In this document: positions 10,938 through 22,124 of the stretch, one piece after another
How positions within the stretch are numbered: position 1 is the stretch's first letter
How the letters are laid out: the number at the start of each line of letters is the position of its first letter
Source of the DNA: Lactarius indigo
Lineage: Eukaryota; Basidiomycota; Agaricomycetes; Russulales; Russulaceae
NCBI GenBank assembly: GCA_025766275.1
Contig: JAFKAC010000149.1
Location: 1 to 64,000, forward strand
DNA length: 64,000 bases
Reading direction: 5' to 3'
The notes under the pieces: generated by a model
The model's input: the letters and a program-made list of their open reading frames with translations, nothing else
What the model was told of the DNA's origin: nothing
Database searches by the model: none
Translations under genes and position numbers: made by a program

Positions 10938-13900
10938 ATGGCACCCTCCACATGGTGGCAGCGCAAGACTGCAGATACAACATTGGTGGCGACTTCCACT
11001 GAGACAACAGCACATTCTGTGAGCTCGAAAAAAAAGGGAGATGGCACCAAGACGCACCCTAAGTTGCCTCTACTGGTGATTAAGCAGGCAACCAAAGCTG
11101 GAGGAGGGTCAGGAGGTATGTGCCTGGTCATTATCGTGCTCAGTCAAGGCGATGTGATGACTTACATATGGGTATCATAGTCCCTGTCCCCTTCAGAAAG
11201 CACACCTTGTCTCCTGACGAGGGCCCAACCACCAATGCTGAGGGGCTTCCTAAGAGGCCAAACTTGGTGCCAGAGGCCCCAAGACAATTTGCTGAGCGAG
11301 CGAAAGTGGGTGGTGAGTTCAGCAGTGAGTTTGTTAAAATCAGCATTGAGATCACTTACATCTAAGGATCCAAATCTTAGGTCTAGGAGGTGCCCATCCT
11401 CCTCGTCTTGAACTGTTGGATGATAAGGTCGAACCCATGCCAGCAGGTGTGGGCAATGTTCCACCAAACAGCACGAGAAAGCTGAGACAATGTGCATGTC
11501 ATGTTTGGACCTCGTTGCATCGCTAAGTCACATTGCTTACTTTACCACCCCAGCGGAGACTCTTGTTCACAGGGACTTTGAGAACGGGAATTTGTCTTTA
11601 GACAACAACATTTCTCACTCTAGTGTCACAGGCAGCGAAGATGAAGATTCCGAGCCAGTTGAAGACAAGGAGTATGACGATATGGTTGCGTTCATGCAGA
11701 CAGCCAGATCATCTCAATGGATGGCAGTCGAGGTACGTATTTCTCATCGTCATGACTAGCATCACATCTCAAGACTTTTTAGAGACCCTCTTGGCTCAAG
11801 GGTGCCACAGAAGATGCTGCTGAGGCTGGTGTACCCCACCTAAATGGACCTGACAATATGCCACTGTCCATACCCTCAAGCTGCAGAAAATCGTTGTTCC
11901 CTGCTCAAACCAGCACGCATGTCTGTTCTGAGCGCCCCACAGGTGTGTCTGCATTCTTCTTCATCTATATCTATACTAAATCACTTCGTGCACCAGGCAA
12001 ACATGTACGATTCAAGGACCAACAAGACTCAGAGATTTCTGGTGAGCCCATACTCATCTCGGTCGCCTTTTCCATTAACCTGCCACAGGTACAGCTTCAA
12101 ATGGTCAATGAGTGACATGTATACATTCCACGTGCCCTCAAGATACCGTTTCAGGACTCGCAGGTAAGACCACTCTGCTTTTCAGATGCACAATACTTAC
12201 TCCAGTGATCAATGTAGACACCGTTTCTGATGGTCAACAAGTGGTGCATGTGCACTTGACTTGGAGAGCCATTCTGAGGGTCAACAACTAGCACAGGCGC
12301 ATTTTGAGCGCCATTCCGAGGGTCAACAAATGGCACTGATTCATTCTGAGTGCTGTCAAGTTGTTGCCACAGGACTCGAAGGTGAGCTCCACAATATCGC
12401 CCAGTTTGATGTTGTGCACTGATATATCAACATAGGCACCACCTCCAAGGGGCAACAAGCCATTCTTTCATATCCCAGTCAGTATCCTCAAGCCGTGTCC
12501 TTAACTTCACAGGTGAGCCCAGTGGCTATTGGTTTAATAATACTTACATGCTGAGTTATGTGTCAACGCAGGCACCACTTCCGAGGGTTGATGAGCAGCA
12601 ACTGCACGTTCTGAGTGTTGATAAGTGACCCTTGCACACTTAGCGGCTCTAACAGACCGGACTTACAGATATGGACTGCTGTAGATTAATTAGGACCGCT
12701 TTAGATTAGATTCAATCTGTACAATCTCGGACACCTTGTATTTTCTTATCTATGACATCACTGTACCATGACATCATACGGACTCCTCTAGAACTGTCAT
12801 TGTACTACGCCTTTGTTCTCCCTTTAGATATATCCTTATTGTGATGTCACTATGATATCATCCTAGTCTGAACTTTCTTTGTTCTTACGCTCCTTGTTCT
12901 CCATTTGTACATCCCTTTTGTCCACATGTAGAACAACGTCTCTTGTACTATGTGACTCTATGTTACATCCCTTGTAGTAGTGTCACTCCTGTAAACAGTA
13001 TAAGTAGTGTACCATGTACGCTCCTGGTCCACATCAGTTCTCACTGTTTGTGTGCCAGGTATGTCTTCTATTCTCCAATGTATAACATTAGTTCTCACTG
13101 TTTGTGTGCCAGACACCTTCTGCTTCACTGCTTGACATTCCCCTCTGCTGCTAACCAGCTTGCCACTAGTATCTCACCACAGACTCTTTGCCTCTGTGAG
13201 TACCAGTTATGTCTATGCTGTTCATCACTGAGCGCACTCATGTCACCACCCCAGGATTCACAGGTAAGCCTGTACTGTTGTACATCACATTTACATTGTA
13301 CACTGACACAACAGCACAGCTACTACTACACGAGAGGATTCAACTCACTATGGACACCTGAGGAGCACTGAGGTCCCACAACTATGGCCTACTGAAACTG
13401 ATCTTATCAATGCTTCGGGGAAGCTTAGGCTCAGGGATCAGTTGGACATCGTACGATCCACCATCACAAGCTCGTTCAACTTTTTGCATGCTTCCATTGT
13501 GTTGGAAAATGCTTTCCCTGAAACTGTACAAATTGCCAGGTTCATATGGGATGCACTTGGCACAGCATCACTCCATGTTAAGGGTGCTGAAGATGTACAT
13601 GCCCGCATTCTCAGGGACAACACCTATTGTTGGAAAATGTCTGCCCTGGTATGCTGTCCACATACTTCCAGAAAAACTGCTTAAAAACAGAATGTAGCCC
13701 TGAGTGCGCATCAGCGTCTTCTGTGCAGAAGTCAAAGTGCGCTGCATGGTAACTGTTTCCCTGTTGCTTAGTGCCCATGACCCAATCGCAATTGTGGACC
13801 TCATCAAGAAACTGGATGCAGACTTCAATTATATTTTCCCAAGGCGTTCAAAAACAAATGTGAGTTGTTGAAGTGCCTAAAGTTGGACTTGCTAATATTC

Positions 13901-14342
13901 TACTTGTAGAATGATGCCCATGTTGGGTCACCAGATCTCTGCCGCCCATACTGTAGCTCTGTCATCATTTCTGTAATTCGTGACCTCTATTTTTCGGGGA
14001 ACACTCCATTTGTCACACTCCATCAAGATCAGTTCCCGTGTCGCCATGGACCTGATGGAGATGTTATTTAGGAAGTTCCAAAGGCAATGCTCGTGTTGGT
14101 ATCAACTGCAGTATGTTTTTTCCTTTATTTCTGGTTTATTATCTAATTTTTTTTCGGAATCTATGCCAGTACTATGCAGCTCTTCATGAGTGGTCCACAG
14201 GCGAGTGGAAACAACATGACTTCACAACAAATACATTTGTGGAGGCTTATGACTGTCGTATTGTCAGTCTGAACTGGATTGAAAGTGAATGCAAGACATC
14301 CTACCACAAGATGATGGCAGAAATTTATCAACTTGCAGCGTG
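10938..14342 (+). pseudogene. Multi-exon DUF6532-like protein gene, decayed, split by a solo LTR
   Basis: Short open stretches separated by likely GT-AG introns. An N-terminal low-complexity exon starts at 10938 (MAPSTWWQRK) and is followed by a GTATGT donor near 11118. More exons lie near 11206-11310, 11530-11730 and 11800-12020. An imperfect repeat around SEGQQ sits near 12200-12400. After solo LTR G1, 13400-14342 encodes a region resembling the basidiomycete DUF6532 domain: LRDQLDIVRSTITSSFNF, LENAFPE, a segment near 14070 and a C-terminal LYAALHEWSTGEW ... YHKMMAEIYQLAA. Frames shift between pieces and I cannot build one intact model. Function of the family is unknown. The DUF6532 match is from memory of the family pattern. 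Confidence 0.55.
12616..13227 (+). mobile_element. Solo LTR G1 with intron-like repeat cassette
   Basis: A 612-bp TG...CA unit (start TGTTGATAAG, end CTGTTCATCA) flanked by CTGAG duplications (12611-12615, 13228-13232). TATA at 12999; predicted RNA start about 13032. A 23-bp repeat occurs at 13036-13058, followed directly by GTATGT, and again at 13090-13112, ending in AG before ACACC. The span 13059-13112 therefore looks like a 54-nt intron. Other copies: 29906, 37724 and 45095. Confidence 0.9.
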
Positions 14343-15855
14343 AGTGTCTCATTCACATCTCTCAACTAATTTCACTCATTATTCTTAGCAATGGTGGCTC
14401 AAGGACAGATCCGTCTCCCCCCTCAAATTCTGTGCTCAATCTTAGTATGCTGGAGGATTGAAGACATGCCATGGTGACAACCTACTGATACCTGAGAATA
14501 ATGGCTCCCAATATCTTATTTACATTTCTTTAATCATTTTTTACTGCTCATTACCAATTGTTACCACTTGTTTAACACTTCTTTAACTTACAGTTTAGAC
14601 CAATGACAAGCCATTTTAATTTTTCTGAACAATAAATGAGCTGAAAATTAACAAGCAGTTTGTGGATTAGTTCAAACTGAAACACCAATTATCCTTAATT
14701 AATGGGGGGGATAATTAAAACGGAAAATGGGCACTTACATGTTAATTAATTGTAATTAACGTTAATTTATGGGGAGGTAATTCCCCAATGTCGCAATCCT
14801 TCTGCCTCACTTGCCTGCTTTCCCCATTCCCGCCAATATATCCCCTCCCATCTCCTTCTCCACTCCTCCATTCCACTACCTTCCACATCCCATACTCCTC
14901 TCCACATCCACCCATTCATCTCCCCATCAGCCCCATCCAAACCCCACTCCCACACCCTATCTACTCTGCTACATCGCTTACCTCAGTATCCAACTATACA
15001 CTACTCTCTATCATTTCTTTCTCCACCCACCCCATTCCTCTGTCTCCCTACTGTGCCCTGTCCCCATTGCTTACCATCCCCCCCACATCCCCCCCCCACT
15101 CCCTCCCTCGCCCACTCCTCACCCTCTCCTCACCTTAATGCTCCCCCGCACTTTACACACCAGTACACCTCTTTCCAGTCTTCTCACAAATATATATCAC
15201 ACCCCACTGTGCCCCTACCAACCTCTCTGCTTCACACAACCCACATTCTTTCTCACCTATCACCACCCTTCTCACCACCCTTCCTCACATATCCCTTCAC
15301 TTCCCACTGTTTCACAACCTCCTCTGTCTAATCATACCAAATATACATCTATATAATCCTGCCCTCTTCCCCACCATCCCATCCCATTCAACATACATCC
15401 TTCATTGTCCTCACACAGTGCTCCTCCCCCCCAATTAATCCTAACCTCCCTCACAACCACTTTAATTCACTCAACCACACCAACATCTATATGTAAGAAC
15501 TAGAACAATCCTCAGTCACCCTAGGATAGAAACAACTATTATGTTATACCTAGAACAACCTAGTCATACGGTTAGTCAGGCGGTAAAGTAATTAGTGAGT
15601 GTCATATCTACCCTCAGTTGCCGTAGGATAGAAACAACTGAGGGGGATAGTTCACACACCAACACCTATATACAACATATCACCTGGCCCTGCCACACAG
15701 TGGCGTGACCCCAACTTCACATCAACACTATATTCACCTTCTCTTCACAACACTCCAACCAACCACTGTGCCCTTGACCTCCAGCTGAATATACCACTCA
15801 CCATTCCAAATCATTTCAGCTCTTTTTCCACATACACACTTCAACCAATACAAAT
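14343..15855. other. AT-rich spacer followed by a G-depleted pyrimidine-rich tract
   Basis: No credible gene. 14343-14785 is AT-rich with TTAATTAA-type inverted repeats near 14690-14775. From about 14786 to 15476, and again 15670-15855, the plus strand is almost free of G and rich in C and T. The long proline/serine/histidine-rich reading frames here result from composition. A small insertion-like unit lies at 15494-15652. Confidence 0.7.
15494..15652. repeat. Small hairpin-bearing insertion in the G-poor tract
   Basis: About 160 bp of ordinary composition interrupting the G-depleted tract. It is flanked by near-identical 17-bp sequences (CACACCAACATCTATAT near 15477 and CACACCAACACCTATAT near 15654). 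Inside is a perfect 10-bp inverted repeat CCCTCAGTTG / CAACTGAGGG (15611-15620, 15635-15644), and two copies of TAGGATAGAAACAACT about 100 bp apart. No coding capacity. Possibly a small non-autonomous element. Confidence 0.45.
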
Positions 15856-16142
15856 TGTAACACCGTCACAACATTAGCTCAACTTGAGCTCAATGATAAG
15901 GCAGCTCGACTTAGTGAATATGATGCATGAATGCACATGATGTATGCAATGCTCAAAGGCATGCAAGGCAAGCAATCTTTATAGAGCACTCCAAGGTCTC
16001 CTGCACTAAGGCAACAAGGAAAGACAAAGATGGAAAAGATGGAGATGAGAACACAAGTGACAATTCAAGAAGACCAAGATGGCATCTCTTGGTCTTTGCC
16101 TACTACCTTAAATACACATGATGTTACACTCCACTGGTGTTG

Positions 16143-16887
16143 TGTCATGAACTCCCTTGTTACCTTTTTCCTTTGCTGCCCCTTATCTGATCCATTCCCT
16201 TTCCTGGCAGTTACCTTTCTTGAACCTATGCTTCCCTTTTATCTGATTGTTCTAGCACCTTCTGTGCTATTCTTGTTCACCCTTCTCCTGCCTTGCTGGC
16301 ATGACACCATCTTGTACAATGTTGACACCATCTTGCCAGCACATTACTCTATCTATAGCAACCAGTAGCATTATGCGCTCAGGCGCAATCCTGTACTATA
16401 TAAGGAACCCTGTAGTACGCCTTAGCTCCTTAGCTTTGGCTTAATCAACTATCTGCGTTGTATCTCCACTGTCTCCTTGAGTGCCTCAGTCCCTTCAGCA
16501 CTCAAGCCCTTGACCCAGAACCTCAGACCCTTGACCCTTATCCCCTTTGGGTCATTCCCCTCTCAGCCTCTGTGCAGGCTTCCCCCTTGACTTCGCTCCT
16601 ATCCCCCTCCTGTCTTACTGGTCAGCCCAGTGACACGTGACCTTTGGACTTAGGCCACAGTGCTCATCCATTGCTACAGACTCAGTCACCTTAGTACAAG
16701 GGACTGTTACAGAAAGACCTTCCCACCTCAGTGTAGGGGGATCGTTACCGACTCAGCTACCTTAGCATAGGGGCTGTTACAGAGGACCTTGGAGTCGTTG
16801 CACACAGTGCCGATCCGACTTGGCTGTCGACTGCCACGTGACAGGAAGCCATTACAGAACAGCACGCGCCCCCGCAGAGGCGTGACA
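16143..16887 (+). mobile_element. Solo LTR H
   Basis: A 745-bp unit starting TGTCATGAACTCCC and ending AGGCGTGACA, flanked by exact TGTTG duplications (16138-16142, 16888-16892). TATA-like CTATATAAGG near 16398. Internal imperfect repeats of the type ACTCAG(T/C)(C/T)ACCTTAG ... CTGTTACAGA lie near 16680-16790. No related internal sequence in the window. Confidence 0.85.
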
Positions 16888-17228
16888 TGTTGGTCCAACT
16901 TGGACCCCTTGAGGGCATAAATGACTTGGCAGAGATTAGGCAAATGTGGACCTCGTGTCAACCCAATGCAAGCTGAACAGGGGCTCTCTTGGCACATGCT
17001 GCCACAAAGATGGAAGAAGGCCTATCTCTTGGATAGCTAAGCAGAAGTACTCTTAGTCAAAGACTAAGGCAGATGAAAGACAAGTCAAGATAGTGGATTG
17101 AAGAAGACCAAGATGGAGACTCTTGGTCTTCCAGAGCAACTACTTATACAGATACGCGCAGGCTTTGAAGTGCTGCTGAAACAGTAACTAACCAATAGTG
17201 TAACTAGCTCAAACCCTAGTACAGCTAT

Positions 17229-17675
17229 TGTAACGCCATCACGACGTTAGCTCGACTTGAGCTTTGATAGAGGGCAACTGGACTTAGCAGCATGTCTGGG
17301 ACATATGGCACAAAGGCGATGCTAGATGTTCAAAGACACTAGTTGGTGGTTGCACTCTCATTATAGAGGTGAGGATGAGATATTAGGGAGAAGACAAGTG
17401 ATGATTGAAGAAGACCAAGATGGCGTGTCTTGGTCTTCACAAGCCTTGTTAATACAAGTCGAGCAGGCTTTCAAGCTGCTGCTATGAGTCACAGTATAGT
17501 AGCATCCAATGTATTGCAGAAACCGAGCAAACCCTAATACTACTACTACTAGTATTAGGGTCAAGTCTTACCATAACGCCTACCTCCTATCATAAAGTCT
17601 GAGTCTGTGGCTAATATACCTTACAGCCATAGCCACAACTGGTACAGTAAGGGTCCAACGTGCACAACTGTAACA
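17229..17675 (-). mobile_element. C-like solo LTR C'
   Basis: 447 bp, TGTAACGCCATCACGACG ... CACAACTGTAACA, with exact GCTAT duplications (17224-17228, 17676-17680). Contains the GAAGACCAAGATGGCG / CTTGGTCTTC hairpin near 17408. It is the innermost layer in this nest. Confidence 0.88.
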
Positions 17676-18035
17676 GCTATCCTAGGAATGAGTCATACAT
17701 GAGTCATGAATCACATGCGAACTACATGCTGACTGATACAATGTAAGAGTCCATGACTAATACTGAGTCAGACCATAGCCATAACTGGCCATGAGTTGTA
17801 CACAATACACAGTGAAGTTCATATTGTAACACATAAGGGTGGGCTTTGAAGCACCACCCATGAAGCGTACAACAAGTCACATAAGTAGAGCAAACCCTAG
17901 TACACCTACTACTAGTACTAGGATCCAGTAAGAGATATCGTACACGTGTTGTATTCACCCTAGTCTGTGACAGATTACACCTTACCAAAGGAGTCACAAC
18001 CAAGTAGGTAAGTGTCCACAACTCAAATTGTAACA

Positions 18036-18093
18036 AAGTCCTGCCATCCTTCTTAAGTATCCCCATATCCACCAATTCTTTAGTGTCCCCAAC
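18036..18093 (-). pseudogene. Ty1/copia RT relic, fragment 1
   Basis: Reads VGDTKELVDMGILKKDGRT on the minus strand, the region after the RT catalytic block in Ty1/copia Pol (compare the LGDTKxFLGM pattern). It continues the frame of 27393-27490 across element A3, which inserted between them with a CCAAC duplication. Too short for a subfamily. Confidence 0.65.
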
Positions 18094-18747
18094 TGTTATG
18101 CCCTAGCAGGGGCATGGGTTCTGGAGGTTCTGAATCACACAAGTATCAAGCAAAGACATCTGTTGTGTTACACCCTAGCAGGGGCGTGGGTTCTGGAGGT
18201 TCTAAGTCACACAAGTATCAAGCGAAGACATCTATTGTCTTATTGCTATGAAATACAAGTGGCAAAAGTGTGGCACAAGGTGCAGCACTACTCTGTAATG
18301 TAGGACTCCTCATCCGAAGTGTCTAACACTTCTCTACACTTGATCTTGCTAGTGCACAGAGTATAACAGGTGTGACGCGTTGATATAGTTCAACTGCAAA
18401 GACTTTGGAGTGTCCTGGTTAAGGACTGAGATAGGGGATGCACAAGAAGAGGGAAATAGAGCAAGGTCACACCAAAGTCTGAAGGCAAGGTTGCTAGATT
18501 GCAAACGAAGCCAAGTCTGGCTTCCTACAGTCTATAGTACAGGTTTATATAGGGCGAGGTTCCAAACAACATGAACACAGGCCCATACAGAAACAAAGAA
18601 ACTAAACAGAACAAAGGGATATTCGGATCAAGACAAACAACGCCACTAACAGTAGTAGCTCCTTTGGGTAACAAAGTATGGGACAGAAGGGGAAGGGACA
18701 AGATGAGAACATACTGTAACTGAGGTCCGAAGCGTTGAATCATAACA
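18094..18747 (-). repeat. 3' LTR of A3 with a 72-bp terminal duplication
   Basis: A standard 582-bp family A LTR (18166-18747) preceded by 18094-18165, which repeats the first ~72 bp of the same LTR with a few differences. The flanking CCAAC duplication lies outside the extra copy, so the duplication belongs to the LTR. The other LTR lacks it. Confidence 0.8.
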
Positions 18748-18773
18748 TGAGCCCCTCATTAAGTCAACTCTCC

Positions 18774-20192
18774 CTAGAGTGCTTCGAAGTCCATCAGATC
18801 GTAGACATCATTGTCCACATCATTAGAGGGGGTGCTTTCACAAGGGAGGGGGCAGCGATGTTGGCGAAGGAAGTTAAAGGGACCATGGGCCCCACACTTG
18901 CAACAATTTTTGTACTTGGGACACTTGATTTCTTCATGGCTGTTGTTGGTAAAACACTTGCCACACCACTGAGTGTGTTCTTCTGGGGCTGGCCAAAGGC
19001 ACTGGTAGGGGAAGTGGTCAGTGCTAGAACACCTCCAGCAGTACTTCTGTTTTTGAGGGCAAGCGAAGGAGAGGTGATCTTCAGACTGGCACCTGTAACA
19101 AAGTCGGATGGTGCCAGTCCCCTTCTTGTTGGACCTGTGTTTGTGCCTCCTCTTCCTTTCTGCAGAGGGGCTAGGCCCTTCTGGTTCATCGTGGAGTTCT
19201 GGCATGGAGTGGTAGCGAGGTGGAGCAGGGGCAGGAATGGGGTGGACTCCAAAGGGGTGAGTTTCTTCTTCAGGAGGAGGAGGGTGTAGTGTGAGCCACT
19301 GGTCTGCAATTCGGACGTAGGCCTTGTGCTCTTGTAGCCTCCTTCGGGTGCTGGGTAGTTGCATGTCCATGTTGAGGAGGTGCCTTTTGAGGGGCTCCAT
19401 CGTCTTGTACAGGCCTTCAATCTCCTGTTGGAGGGCCTTCTGGTTTCGCAAGAATTGGCGAGTCCTGGAGATTTCTGCTGTGAGGCGGTCATCTCCCAGG
19501 TCTTCTAGGACTTCATTGACTTGTCTGGTTGTGGGGGAAGCTTTGTCAAAGTTTTGCATCTGTGCTGGGGTGATAGGGGGAGCTGGGTTGTGGGGGTCGT
19601 CATCTTTGGGAAGGAGGAAGAGGGAGAGGCCATAGTGAGGGAGGTTTTTGCCCATGGTGCCGATGACCTCTTCTTTGCTTTCGCTGATCTTGATCCACTT
19701 AGCATCCTTTCAGATGTATGAGGTTGGGTCAGTGTCGTCAGGGATGAGGAAGTGGACATAGCGGCTGCTCCAGGGGTCGTTCAAGAAGAAGGGGTAGCCA
19801 GGGTCGTCATCCTCTTCAGCAGTGATGTGCATCCTTTCATAGTTAATGGGGAGTGCGTCCACGATTGGGTCGTTAACTATTTCGCTGAGGTGAGCTATAG
19901 CCACTCTAGGGTCAGGGGGGGAGGTGGTGGGTTGGTGTATTTCAGGAGTGGGGGGAGCTGTGTGTCTAGGAGGGGGAATGCAAAGAGCTATTCCTCCTCC
20001 TTCTGTTTCTATGATGCTGGGCATAGTGGGGTTGATGGGCTGTGGTTCCTGGATGAGTGAAGGCAAGGAAGGGGGTTGTACTGGGAAAGGGGAATAGCCA
20101 GAGGAGGGTGTGACAGAGGGTGTTTCATCAAAGGAGCCTCTTTCCATGGCACAAGCAACAAGGCATTCTACAGAGGAGGAGCGAGAGGGCAT
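18774..20192 (-). pseudogene. Pol C-terminal extension of element A3
   Basis: Homologue of 8837-10270, better preserved. It starts MPSRSSSVECL at 20192 and has a Pro-rich linker and the block PINYERMHITAEEDDDPGY. A TGA at 19710-19712 sits in the same place as in A2. The coiled coil starts RLTAEISRTRQF, and knuckles CYRCQSEDHLSFAC, CWRCSSTDHFPYQC and further CxxC pairs follow, ending in an acidic tail. Two extra TGA codons (near 20217 and 20244) lie between it and the chromodomain where A2 has sense codons. It lies in the pol frame. Function unknown. Confidence 0.82.
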
Positions 20193-20216
20193 GGTGGAGA
20201 AGCTAGTGGGGAAGGT

Positions 20217-22124
20217 GGTTACTGTTCATATTGTTACTTCCTTTCATTTTAACCACTGCTTTGCTCCTTTGCTTCTGGGGTTGCTTTCAAAGTGTTCCTG
20301 AATAAGTTCTGGGGTGTTGAGATTCTTTTCTGGTTCCCAGCTATTGTGTGCATCGGAGTATCCTTTCCACTTGATTAGGAACTGTAACTGGTTCCTGTGG
20401 CATTTTGTTTCTAGTATTTTCTCGACTTCCCACTCCTGTTCTCCATCTACTAGATCTGGGGGTGGTTCCATAAAGTTCTTTCCATGTATAGGGGTTTCTT
20501 TGTATGGCATCAGGAGGGACACATGGAATACTGGGTGGATCTGCCACTGATGGGGAAGTTTCAGGGCATATGTGGTGGCAGAGATCTTCTTTGTGACCCT
20601 GAAGGGTCCATATCTTTTTGGGGCTAACTTGAAACTAGGGTGCATTGTTTTCAAGTTCCTGGTGTCCAGCCACACACTATCTCCTTCTGTGTGTTGTTCA
20701 AAGTGAGAGGATCCTTTGTAGAGTGACTGTGCATGGGTAATTGCTGCTTGGGTGGTCCTTCTGGCTTCTTGGATCTGCTCCAGTCTTTCTTGTGTTCCTG
20801 GCACTGTGGTCGTTCTTTCTGGTTGATGTACTCTTGGGATGTACCTGAGAATTAACTTGTAGGGTGCCTTTTTAGTGGTTGCGCTTGGCCAAGAGTCGTG
20901 GGTGTACTGTGCCAGTGGTAGTAGCTCCGTCCAGTGGTTTTGTTGGTGATTTATGAACATTTGGAGGTACTGCTCTAACCACTGGTTTGTTTGTTCTGAT
21001 TGTCCATCTGTTTGTGGGTGGTATGCTGTGCTGATGTTTTGTTCTATGTCGAGCACCCTGCATAGTTCTTTGATGAACTTTGCTGTGAATCTGGGGTCTC
21101 TATTGGAGATGACCCTTCTTGGTAGTCCATAGTGTGGCAGGACAGTTTTGGCATAGAGTTTTGCCACTCCTTCTGCATCTATTGTTTCGCTACATGGGAT
21201 AAAGAAGGCTGCTTTGGACCAGTCATGATCCATGATGGTGAGAATTGTGTCATTGTCTTCTGATTGGGGTAGTTTTGTGATGAAGTCTAGGGCGATGGTT
21301 TCAAAAGGGAGTGCTTCTGGGTTAGTCTTGATGGGGAATGTCAGTGGTTTTGGGTTCCCAGGGAAGTTCTTGTTTGATTGACATGTGGCACAGCCCTTTA
21401 CATATGCAGATATGTTGTCTTTCATGTTTGGCCACCAAAGGTCTTGTGACACCAACCACAAGGTCTTTGTTATTCTGGGGTGTCCGGCTGTTTTTGTGTT
21501 GTGGAACAGAGAAATTACCCCCCTCTTTAGCGGTGTGTTGTCCACAACCACCAGTTTGTCACCTTTCCACCAGTGTTTCCCTTGTTTTACTAGGTGGAAG
21601 GGTGCAGCCCATTCATCCAGAGTGTCTTGGTGGTCTAATTGGTGTGCCATGACCCGGTCATCTATCCTTATGGAGAGAGCAGAGTTTGCGAAGATAGTTG
21701 GGGTCAGGACCACTACATTGGTGTTATCTCCTGCTCCAGTCTCATGGTCAGGGTGTCTTGACAGGGCATCTGCATGATTCTGGGGTCCAGGTTTGTGGTG
21801 AAGTTTGATGTGATAGTCTGTGAGTCTGGGGATGTAATGCGCCATTCTCCTATTGATTTGTCAAGGGTGGCGATAGTATTCTAGGTTTTTGTGGTCTGTG
21901 AACACTGTGATTTCGTGGGGGGACCCTAAAAGAAGGTGTCTCCAGTGTTCTAGTCCTCTGATTACCACCAGGAGTTCTCTATCATGGATGTCATAGTTGT
22001 GCTCCGCTTCTGAAAATGATTTGGAGAAGTATCCCACAGCTTGTGGTTTATTTCAGTTATCTCTTTGTGTTATGATTGCTCCTGTGGCAAAGGCGGAGGC
22101 ATCTACTTCTAGTTCGAAGGGTTT
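20217..22124 (-). pseudogene. Pol of A3, 3' part: RNase H end, integrase, chromodomain
   Basis: Integrase zinc region (GHPRITKTLW ... CATCQSNK), catalytic core (LDFITKLP, then ISNRDPRF where A2 has ISDRDPRF, QTDGQSEQTNQWLEQYL), the GPFRV-type C-terminal domain, and a chromodomain EWEVEKILE ... FLIKWKGYSDAHNSWEP (near 20325-20470). A TGA near 21866 sits in RHP-stop-QINRR exactly as in A2. Solo LTR J interrupts the gene at 22125, inside the RNase H start (PFELEVDASAF). Confidence 0.9.

Larger units (their letters stand above)
16122..17831 (-). mobile_element. B-like solo LTR holding two nested solo LTRs
   Basis: Starts TGTTACACTCCACTGGTG, like the B LTR at 28383, and ends TTCATATTGTAACA. Removing H (16143-16887) and C' (17229-17675) with their duplications leaves about 508 bp, the B LTR length (509-510). 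The flanks CATGA (16117-16121) and CATAA (17832-17836) are a one-mismatch target duplication. Diverged from element B, so old. Confidence 0.8.
15856..18035 (-). mobile_element. C-like solo LTR, split by a nested B LTR
   Basis: Begins TGTAACACCGTCACAAC, like the LTR of element C, and ends CAAATTGTAACA. It resumes at 17832 after the nested B LTR. Without the insert it is about 465 bp. It carries the family hairpin GAAGACCAAGATGG ... CTTGGTCTT near 16067, which includes the self-priming 11-mer. No clear flanking duplication (CAAAT left, AAGTC right). Confidence 0.75.

Noticed and set aside
11162..11497. 111-codon minus-strand frame in the DUF6532-like locus
   Set aside because: The plus strand here fits a short exon (KHTLSPDEGPTTNAEG) flanked by intron signals. 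The minus-strand frame has no recognisable domain.
14811..15356. Proline/serine/histidine-rich reading frames over 90-180 codons
   Set aside because: Three overlapping frames are all open because the tract lacks G and so lacks TAG and TGA. No domain or start context supports any of them.
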